From contig JABJPQ010000008.1 of NCBI GenBank assembly GCA_018663815.1, positions 1 to 12,271 on the forward strand: a stretch of DNA of 12,271 nucleotides, read 5' to 3'. Positions within the stretch are counted from its first letter, which is position 1, and every line of letters starts with the position of its first letter. Source of the DNA: Halobacteriovoraceae bacterium. GTDB taxonomy: Bacteria > Bdellovibrionota > Bacteriovoracia > Bacteriovoracales > Bacteriovoracaceae. The notes beneath the pieces are model-generated. The model worked only from the letters and a program-made list of their open reading frames with translations. It was not told where the DNA came from and did not search any database. This document shows positions 7,601 through 12,271 of this stretch, in pieces. The translations under genes and the position numbers were made by a program.

Positions 7601-10600
7601 GCACCAGCAGCAGTTCCAATCAAACCTCCAGCGGAATCTCGATTGGCAAAAACTACTCCTGTCGCATAAGAATCCGTGACCGAGGTATTTTCACATCTTC
7701 CGACAAGACCACCCGCTCGACTTGTTCCATATCCCGATGCATTGGTGACATTACCTGTTGCATAGTTTCTAATAAGTGTTGCACCATCTGAATAACCAAT
7801 TAATCCTCCCACATTTCCTAAACCTCCCGTTGGCGTATGAGCGGAGCTATGTGAAAAACTATCTGAAATATCAGCAAAACTATAGCCAACCAGTCCACCA
7901 ACATTATTATTTCCGCGTACGTCACCACTGGCCCATGACGTTGAAATGCTAACCATACTGTCTGCTTGACCAACTAACCCACCAACATCACTTCCACTTC
8001 CATAGACATCACCTATGGCGTAGGAGTTTGTAATTGTTTCAGGATCTGCGGCATCATCGCTGAAAAGCCCCACGAGCCCTCCCACATTATTTACTCCTCG
8101 AACAGTTGCTGCCGAAAAAGAGTTTGTAATTGGATGCCAGGATACCCCTATTAATCCGCCAATACTATCACCTGTAGCAGTGATACTTCCCTCTGAATAC
8201 AAGCCTGACATAACAGAAGTTCCATTCCCATTAGCACTTCCCAAAACTCCCCCAACACTAGTAGTAGCAGTAATATTTCCGGTGTTTGTTAAATTTGATA
8301 AGTTTGAGTTGTCTGTGTTGCCAATTACTCCACCTGTCATATAGTTGGCAATGACTGTTGCACTTGAACTAAGATTAGAGATCGTCCCACCAGAAGTGCG
8401 ACCTACAATACCGCCAGTAGAGCTCCCACTAGAATTAACTGTTCCTGAGACTGAACTGTTAAGCAAAGAGTTTGCAGCAAAACCTGCAAGGCCACCTGTA
8501 TAGTTTCCATTACCTGAAACACTAGTATTTGAGATTGTAATATTACTGATACTACCAAGAGACCCACCTGCAAGTGTCCCTACATAGTTTTGACCAGTGA
8601 TCGTAGCGTCTAAAAAAGTACAATTACTCACAATGCCTGTACTATCAATTTCTCCAAAAAAGCCAACATGATCTGTTGTAGGTAGATTAAGATTTAAGTT
8701 TGAAATAGTATTATTAGCACAATCAAAACTTGCAGTGAATGGATCTACGGTATCGCCAATAATACTCCATGTTTCACCGGCAAGATTAATATCCTCGATA
8801 ATTCTAAAATGATCTGCACAAGTGGTTCCAAATCCACCACCACATAGATCATCGATTTGTAACAACTGAGCTTTGTTGGCAATGATATAAGGATCATTTG
8901 TAGTTCCTGCACCAGACTCATTATAATTAGCCAAGACTGCTGAGTAATCAATATAAGAAAATGCTCCAATATCCCATGAGCTTCTCGTGTTTTCTGCAAT
9001 ATCAATATTAAAAGCAAACTGAGCATCTGTTGATAAATCAACACCTCTGCCTTTGGCTTCATTGTCTAGGGTAAGTAATCTAAAGTCTGCTCCGGCTAAA
9101 CTATAAAAGCCAACCGTGGCATTCGTTCTTGTACTCGTCCCATACGCTGTATTATCACTACTTAAATTATTTAAAAAATCTTGATTTTCAAAAGTTCCTA
9201 CGGAATCATAGTCTTGTGTTGACGATCCTATTATTAAATTATTTTTAATATAAGCATAATCATTTAAATTATAGGCACTATAAGCGATTCCAATATCACT
9301 TGAATTGGCAACTGTATTGTTATAGACAATAGACCGACTTAAGTATTCACCATTGCTCCATAAACGTATTCCGCGATAAAACCCATAAACAAGATTATTA
9401 ATCAAGGTGTAATTATTATTCTCACCACGTAGGTATAGACCTTCACCTGCTTGGCTAACAGTTCTTTTTATTAGATTGTCTCGTAGATAAAATTGCCCCC
9501 AATCGGTAAAGTCTAATTTAATCCCATCTCCCGACGCACCACCTGAGGCACTCGTATTATGGATTTGCAGGCCAATAATATTTAAGTGCTTTATAAGTTT
9601 TGTTTGAGAAATAGAATTATGAACTCCATATAAATTGATAACAGAAGCGCTTGTAGAATCTTCTAAGTAAGTTTTGTTTGTATCCCATAAACCATTATGC
9701 CGTTGTGAAGTTCCAACATGATTTGATTCTTTAGGTGCAAGAAGAGTAATACTATTTGTTTCATTTGTTACCCAGTCTTCTGGCTGCCAAGTACTAAGAG
9801 CACCATCGCTATAAGCAGCAAGATATATTTCAGTATTATTTGCGACTAAATCCTTCGTTGCGGTTGTATCAAAGTTCTCAACCGCACCATCCAAATTATT
9901 GGCCTCATCTTCATCTTGTAAATTCACAAAAGAATTATAAGCTCTAAAAAGATTCCAATCATTATCAGCGATTGCTAAATCATCTGGAAGAGATCCATCT
10001 GATTTTTGCACATTAAAACTTGTGGCTGAATTTCTTTGCGAAAAAAACATCACGCTATCAATGACATTATCGTTATCTGAGTCATACTCAAGTGCATCTC
10101 CAATACCAACATTATTTGGTAACGCAATCGAAAAACTAGCTACTCCTGAGCTAATAGTTAAGTCATTACCGACTCCATTTTCAAGAACGGTCAATTGAGT
10201 ACCAATCGAACGGTATATTTTAGTTGCTGCTTCATGTGCACCTATATCCCAACTCCCATCAGTCCCCCGTGTGTGTCCCATGATATCTGTTGCAAAGCTT
10301 GTACTCAAATCGACACCTTGGTTTTTAGCAAATGCATCTTCTGGTTTAAGGCGATAATCATTTTCATTAATGTCTATAAAACTTGGGGTTATATTTCTAT
10401 AGCTGATATCGTATGAAGAAGCATCTGAAGAAATATTATTTGAACTCGAAAAGCTTTTAGTTCCTGAATCATAATCTTGTGATCCACTTCCATACACAAT
10501 ATTATTTTTAAGCACGCCGGTAACAGAACTTCCAAAGTTTATGCCAGTACTTGTAGCCCCAACAATAGTGTTATTATAAACTTCGATATCTGTATTTTGG

Positions 10601-11922
10601 AAAGCATAAACTCCAGTGTGACCACCATGAATGATATTATTATGAATTCTAATTTTTAAGCCTGGATCTGGCAGAGCCACTTTTATAGCGGAGTCAGAAG
10701 TATTCCCCCCCGAAATTAAGCTATCTCGAATATAGCAATGACTAACTTCAATTTCTGCAACATCATGATTTTGAATTCTAAGCGCTGACATATTACCAAG
10801 ACTAGGATCTCTTAGGGAAATAATTTGCAGGTTTTGAATTTTTACGTGAGGAGATTCAATCGAGAGAGCATAGGAGGTGGACAAATTTGAAAGGGAATAT
10901 TTTTCATCATGCCAAACTCCAGTATGAGTCTGTGATATCTCAACTTCAGATAAAAGGTGAGGAGAATAAACTCTAAGAAAATTTGTTTTAGAAGTTATCC
11001 AATTATCCAGAACAACACTTGTCGTATCTGGAGCACTTCCCATATACGCAGCAATATGCCATTGTAAATTTCCGCTAACTAAATCTTTACCATCTGTATG
11101 TGAATCAAAATTTTTAACATTGATATTAATTCCAGCATTTTCATTTCCAGATTGGGCGTCAGCTAAACTCGTATAGGCTCTAAATACATCCCAATCTTGA
11201 TCAGCACCGGCCATATCGGTAGGCACAGTTCCATCGGCATTTTGAACTTTAAAAGTTTGATTATCTACTCGTTCAGTTATAAACATAATAGAATCAATAT
11301 TGGTGTCTCCACTTCGATCGTATTGGATAGCATCTCCAATTCCAGTATAAATATTAATATCAGAAGCAAAGCTAGCAACACCAGCCAAGATAGTAAGATC
11401 ATTTCCTGAACCATTTTCTAAAGTGGTTGTAGCCCCAACCGCAAGCGAGCGATGAATTTTGTAAAGTGCCTGCAGTGTTAATTGGGTTGTTAGGGTAGCA
11501 TTGGTCACGCCATCAATATCACTCACAACGACAACAATATTTAAAATATCTCCAGCATCATTGGGACTTGCAAGAGAAGAAAGTATAAGTTTAAAACTAT
11601 TATCTGTTTTAATTAAAGATGTTGGTGTGAAAAGCAACGGGTCACATCCAGCGCTGTCGGTTTCGTTACAATAAAACAATTGCGCTGCTGAGTTATCATT
11701 CTCATCATTAGAAATTGTAATATTTGCTGTAAAGGAATCAATATCAATATTAGAAATTGAAAGACCTAATGCGATAACATCGTTATTATTATCATTATCA
11801 ACAGGAGGTAGATCACTTATAATAATTTCAGGAGTTTGATTTTGTTCATTAAATTTTTCAACTTGAACCTCAGAACTACAAGCAGCAAACCCTAAAATGA
11901 ATATTACCAAAATCATTTTCAT
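4693..11922 (-). CDS. Giant surface lipoprotein with beta-helix and GLUG modules
   Basis: The 2409-aa product starts with a lipoprotein signal (MKMILVIFILGFAAC, Cys15 lipidated, then SS). An Asp/Asn-rich spacer (41-48) leads to a beta-sandwich-like domain (~50-152) with Cys85 and Cys93. Two tandem right-handed beta-helix modules follow (154-565, 568-990), rich in 'NNxI' rungs. Three GLUG modules fill the rest (1001-1615, 1616-2006, 2016-2409), each opening with 'GTG..DPY.I....QL' and 'PFTGSFDGN.H.I'-like strands. Both folds are solenoids, so an extended rod anchored to the outer membrane is expected. GLUG and beta-helix proteins are often adhesins or surface structures; that role here is inference. 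No catalytic motif, transmembrane segment or sorting signal appears after the signal peptide. The first ATG is chosen because it gives a Lys in the n-region and has an AGAG Shine-Dalgarno four bases upstream. The gene stands alone, with a broken transposase upstream. Confidence 0.85.
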   Translation of the reverse strand: MKMILVIFILGFAACSSEVQVEKFNEQNQTPEIIISDLPPVDNDNNNDVIALGLSISNIDIDSFTANITISNDENDNSAAQLFYCNETDSAGCDPLLFTPTSLIKTDNSFKLILSSLASPNDAGDILNIVVVVSDIDGVTNATLTTQLTLQALYKIHRSLAVGATTTLENGSGNDLTILAGVASFASDINIYTGIGDAIQYDRSGDTNIDSIMFITERVDNQTFKVQNADGTVPTDMAGADQDWDVFRAYTSLADAQSGNENAGININVKNFDSHTDGKDLVSGNLQWHIAAYMGSAPDTTSVVLDNWITSKTNFLRVYSPHLLSEVEISQTHTGVWHDEKYSLSNLSTSYALSIESPHVKIQNLQIISLRDPSLGNMSALRIQNHDVAEIEVSHCYIRDSLISGGNTSDSAIKVALPDPGLKIRIHNNIIHGGHTGVYAFQNTDIEVYNNTIVGATSTGINFGSSVTGVLKNNIVYGSGSQDYDSGTKSFSSSNNISSDASSYDISYRNITPSFIDINENDYRLKPEDAFAKNQGVDLSTSFATDIMGHTRGTDGSWDIGAHEAATKIYRSIGTQLTVLENGVGNDLTISSGVASFSIALPNNVGIGDALEYDSDNDNVIDSVMFFSQRNSATSFNVQKSDGSLPDDLAIADNDWNLFRAYNSFVNLQDEDEANNLDGAVENFDTTATKDLVANNTEIYLAAYSDGALSTWQPEDWVTNETNSITLLAPKESNHVGTSQRHNGLWDTNKTYLEDSTSASVINLYGVHNSISQTKLIKHLNIIGLQIHNTSASGGASGDGIKLDFTDWGQFYLRDNLIKRTVSQAGEGLYLRGENNNYTLINNLVYGFYRGIRLWSNGEYLSRSIVYNNTVANSSDIGIAYSAYNLNDYAYIKNNLIIGSSTQDYDSVGTFENQDFLNNLSSDNTAYGTSTRTNATVGFYSLAGADFRLLTLDNEAKGRGVDLSTDAQFAFNIDIAENTRSSWDIGAFSYIDYSAVLANYNESGAGTTNDPYIIANKAQLLQIDDLCGGGFGTTCADHFRIIEDINLAGETWSIIGDTVDPFTASFDCANNTISNLNLNLPTTDHVGFFGEIDSTGIVSNCTFLDATITGQNYVGTLAGGSLGSISNITISNTSVSGNGNYTGGLAGFAANSLLNSSVSGTVNSSGSSTGGIVGRTSGGTISNLSSSATVIANYMTGGVIGNTDNSNLSNLTNTGNITATTSVGGVLGSANGNGTSVMSGLYSEGSITATGDSIGGLIGVSWHPITNSFSAATVRGVNNVGGLVGLFSDDAADPETITNSYAIGDVYGSGSDVGGLVGQADSMVSISTSWASGDVRGNNNVGGLVGYSFADISDSFSHSSAHTPTGGLGNVGGLIGYSDGATLIRNYATGNVTNASGYGTSRAGGLVGRCENTSVTDSYATGVVFANRDSAGGLIGTAAGASSVLNSYASGSVFGESMVGGLIGNTANTTSVIRSYAIGSVAGNDDVGGLIGYLNSTNVSKSYALGDVTGSDSVGALIGEHNSGTLSESFAAGTPIGTTNVNAAIGVETGGTINDIYYNSSYNTETAGSATGLTDSVLKGSLPTNFVGADWFQMTNRTYPLLKVFAETICFENPGWTAFNASGAGTVSDPYLICNYNQLNDIDTNEPGSLVFHYKLAADISLHAGKLTHASLGSNGVPFTGSFDGNQHLIRGGVTMVYEHEGIIKNLFLENFSKSTTSSNKGLLANYSDNGVTLNNHVFGDLTSTTGTTSLLIGRQYGRDIVVNNTAYGSINSFSSGGGIVGYASSNSFIYKSKVFANQFTFSYGSGGVVGRNSHHTIKNKAFGTLSGTQDIGGIVGLHGNGDFSLTNQNITSLDLNVTGDRIGGLIGYGTNTSFTPYIMNNMAINFNIDGDSTASTVGGLYGFKAVASYNLTNNTFSNIAAETGGIAGYSSASGFGNFWNENNGITDWEDAGGEIAGQYEGLDFSNDDHKVLATFTAASWDMVDVWAMSDGIRGPHLRWDLHPVCQTGGNIIATEFDDIGTGTANDPYLICFKEQLLDIGGDNINGCNSTVGAPGPCSVHFMLMNDINLKSETFIPIGSGGIAFTGSFNGNNHIISQMTISQAQDQVAFISYLGTGGKLQNIKFYMADVTGQNNTAIAVGENRGHIDNVEARGIASGLLYTGGLVGLSTNVTTRITNSIADVAVSSTTERIGGFIGGAGSGIIDNCHSYGDVTSTVVGTARLGGFVGQASGTGSITNSSAVGDVTTVSGSSVGGFIGYAHGGFIITHSSAQGDVTGDRHVGGFVGNLDLADIENSFAKGDSTAASDRAGGFVATATNAASNINNCYAEGVPTAPSLSGGFIGDDTAGGFSRNYWNSDKSTVSGGSSITEYDPLTSAQMEVLGNFNVSWDFANNWRIIAGEGPDLIPTP
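4696..5877 (-). repeat. GLUG module 3, 7 GLUG motifs (residues 2016-2409)
   Basis: The header is 'DIGTGTANDPYLICFKEQLL', then 'VHFMLMNDINL', 'IPIGSGGIAFTGSFNGNNHI' and 'AFISYLGTGGKLQN'. The units are at residues 2163, 2193, 2224, 2254, 2282, 2310 and 2339. Six of the seven have Phe in the third position (GGFIG/GGFVG), unlike modules 1 and 2. 'NYWNSDKSTVSGGS' and 'VSWDFANNWRIIAGEGPDL' make the C-terminal cap of the protein. Confidence 0.82.
5905..7077 (-). repeat. GLUG module 2, 6 GLUG motifs (residues 1616-2006)
   Basis: The header is 'ASGAGTVSDPYLICNYNQLN', then 'VFHYKLAADISL' and 'PFTGSFDGNQHLIRGG'. The GLUG-like units are at residues 1778, 1807, 1833, 1864, 1899 and 1925 and vary more than in module 1 (GGIVG, GGVVG, GGLYG, GGIAG). 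The tail 'SWDMVDVWAMSDGIRGPHLRW' matches the usual ending of GLUG regions ('W...W.i.dg..P.L.w'). Confidence 0.8.
7078..8922 (-). repeat. GLUG module 1, 14 GLUG motifs (residues 1001-1615)
   Basis: The header is 'ESGAGTTNDPYIIANKAQLL', then 'DHFRIIEDINLAGETW', 'PFTASFDCANNTISNLNL' and 'VGFFGEI'. Fourteen GG-[LIV]-x-G units follow at residues 1143, 1170, 1197, 1224, 1255, 1281, 1314, 1342, 1372, 1404, 1432, 1460, 1488 and 1515, spaced 26-33 residues apart. Most are preceded by 'NSYA.G.V.G...V'. A degenerate unit (AAIG, ~1543) ends the series, and the tail reads 'GADWFQMTNRTYPLLKV'. Confidence 0.85.
8953..10221 (-). repeat. Beta-helix module, copy 2 (residues 568-990)
   Basis: Copy 2 repeats copy 1 in order: 'IYRSIGTQLTVLENGVGND', 'GVASF', 'GIGDALEYD', 'DSVMFFSQR', 'FNVQKSDGSLPDD', 'DWNLFRAYNS', 'DLVANN...LAAY', 'DWVTNETN', 'HVGTSQRHNGLW', rungs such as 'YTLINNLVYG', 'IVYNNTVANS' and 'YIKNNLIIGSSTQDYDS', and the closing 'RGVDLSTDAQFAF...NTRSSWDIGAF'. 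Identity to copy 1 is clear but partial, so the duplication is old, or the module was recruited twice. Confidence 0.75.
10228..11463 (-). repeat. Beta-helix module, copy 1 (residues 154-565)
   Basis: Copy 1 opens with 'IHRSLAVGATTTLENGSGND' and continues through 'GVASF', 'GIGDAIQYD', 'DSIMFITER', 'FKVQNADG' and 'DWDVFRAYTS'. A stretch follows with 'LVSGN...IAAY', 'NWITS' and 'SQTHTGVW.DEKY'. It then enters a beta-helix with rungs such as 'IRIHNNIIHG', 'IEVYNNTIVG' and 'GVLKNNIVYGSGSQDYDS', and closes with 'NQGVDLSTSFATDI...RGTDGSWDIGAHE'. Every one of these landmarks recurs in copy 2. Confidence 0.75.
11878..11922 (-). other. Lipoprotein signal peptide and lipobox of the giant protein
   Basis: This encodes residues 1-15: one basic residue (Lys2), a hydrophobic core (ILVIFILGF) and the lipobox FAAC. 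Processing by signal peptidase II would leave Cys15 as the N-terminus. It is followed by Ser-Ser and not Asp, which by the E. coli rule favours outer-membrane sorting; whether that rule holds in this organism is unknown. Confidence 0.8.
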
Positions 11923-11965
11923 AAGACTCTTTTCGTCATTTTCTTCAAAAATATTAATGACTTAA

Positions 11966-12004
11966 CTATTTTAAAAGAGTTCTAAATTTTAAGCGAGCCT
12001 TCAT
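11966..12004 (-). CDS. 12-codon mini-ORF in the leader of the giant lipoprotein gene
   Basis: ATG 12004 to TAG 11966 encodes a short basic peptide (MKARLKFRTLLK). It has an AGGGG Shine-Dalgarno four bases before the ATG, a better site than that of the large gene, and ends 43 bases before the large gene's ATG. It could be an upstream ORF that tunes translation of the lipoprotein, the stub of a lost gene, or chance. No attenuator-type alternative hairpins are evident. Confidence 0.25.
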   Translation of the reverse strand: MKARLKFRTLLK

Positions 12005-12046
12005 TTCACCCCTATGATTTCAAGATGTTAAAGAAGTAATATTTTG

Positions 12047-12060
12047 AATGAATATTCATT
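12047..12060. promoter_or_regulatory. 14-bp perfect palindrome upstream of the giant lipoprotein gene
   Basis: AATGAATATTCATT reads the same on both strands and lies about 125 bp before the lipoprotein start. Its form would suit a dimeric repressor or activator. In AT-rich DNA, one such palindrome in 12 kb is roughly what chance gives, so only its position favours a function. Confidence 0.25.
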
Positions 12061-12122
12061 AAGATTTTTTTGCCCACAAAGGCTGGCAATACAGGGTATC
12101 TCTAACATCTACGTTGAACTAC

Positions 12123-12271
12123 TTAGAATTCCATAGGGATATATTTAGAGTTTAAGTAGCCACAAACCTGTAAAATCTTAAGTTTAAAATATGCCATGTT
12201 TCTGTACCCAAATGCTCTTTTCTTTACGGTTTTATCACATTATTAACTCCCTCTGCTGTTGCTGAAGTTAC
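12123..12271 (-). pseudogene. ISL3-type transposase C-terminus, frameshifted and partial
   Basis: Read from the right edge, the first frame gives 'VTSATAEGVNNVIK' and then hits a TAA at 12224-12226. The next frame, from 12227, continues as 'VKKRAFGYRNMAYFKLKILQ' and 'VCGYLNSKYIPMEF' to a TAA at 12123-12125. Joined, 'AEGVNN.IK..K.RAFGYRN..YF.LKI' is the conserved C-terminal end of DDE transposases of the ISL3 type. One A appears to be missing from the A4 run at 12230-12233: an extra A would restore ATA AAA ACC GTA (I-K-T-V). The cause may be a real inactivating deletion, a programmed slip, or a base error. The rest of the element lies outside the window. GGGTATCTCTAACATC (plus strand, 12094-12109) could be its terminal inverted repeat, but the partner end is not visible. 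Confidence 0.75.

Larger units (their letters stand above)
11923..12122. other. Leader region between the transposase remnant and the giant gene
   Basis: The region contains the mini-ORF (11966-12004), the 14-bp palindrome (12047-12060) and a possible insertion-sequence end near 12094. I looked for -35/-10 pairs on the minus strand and found only isolated -10-like TAAAAT boxes without a partner, so the promoter of the lipoprotein gene is not identified. Confidence 0.4.

Noticed and set aside
5000..8500. Regular ~80-95 bp periodicity resembling a CRISPR or DNA satellite
   Set aside because: The period follows the 26-33-residue GLUG protein repeat. The DNA units are diverged and coding throughout, with no short identical repeats and spacers.
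8745..9062. Minus-strand ORF of 105 codons overlapping the start of GLUG module 1
   Set aside because: It is out of frame with the giant gene across a region where that frame encodes a clear GLUG header. The Leu/Ile-rich product reflects the shifted codons.
12062..12086. GCC/GGC stem near a T run as a terminator
   Set aside because: The T run lies before, not after, the short stem on the plus strand, and on the minus strand A residues follow. It has the wrong polarity for a terminator.
1..12271. tRNA, rRNA or riboswitch genes
   Set aside because: I looked for tRNA T-arm and acceptor patterns and for common riboswitch leaders in the gaps and saw none. The gaps are short and AT-rich.

Overview
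The window is AT-rich DNA in which every gene I can support lies on the minus strand, so it reads from right to left. I infer a host in the marine Bdellovibrionota (Bacteriovorax/Halobacteriovorax-like). The basis is the low GC content, the large lipidated surface proteins, a one-piece alpha-beta branched-chain 2-oxoacid dehydrogenase E1, and a secreted transglutaminase-elicitor-type protein. No rRNA or marker gene is present to confirm this.

Layout from right to left. (1) 12271-12123 is the C-terminal tail of an ISL3-type transposase, cut by the window edge and broken by a one-base frameshift. (2) 12122-11923 is a leader region with a 14-bp perfect palindrome and a 12-codon mini-ORF that has a good Shine-Dalgarno site. 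(3) 11922-4693 is one very large lipoprotein gene (2409 aa). It has a lipobox, a beta-sandwich-like N-terminus, two tandem right-handed beta-helix modules and three GLUG-repeat modules carrying 27 GLUG motifs in all. (4) 4692-4240 is a 453-bp gap. It holds a 26-codon hydrophobic peptide gene with a Shine-Dalgarno site inside a small hairpin, a 3' hairpin, and an opposed extended -10 promoter placed to make an antisense RNA. I read this as a candidate type I toxin-antitoxin locus. (5) 4239-2059 is the fused E1 component of a branched-chain 2-oxoacid dehydrogenase. (6) 2011-467 is a secreted cysteine-centred transglutaminase-elicitor-family protein that follows E1 after 47 bp. (7) 385-1 is the N-terminal part of a lipoprotein resembling the N-terminal domain of PhoD-type phosphatases, cut by the left edge.

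The genes do not form one evident pathway. E1 is a cytoplasmic metabolic enzyme whose E2 and E3 partners are not in the window. The other large products are exported: two lipoproteins and one Sec-secreted enzyme. This suggests a cell-envelope or host/prey-contact theme around an unrelated metabolic gene. The most novel items are the small peptide/antisense candidate at 4390-4598 and the architecture of the giant lipoprotein, including a cysteine pair that is present or absent as a unit among its three GLUG modules.
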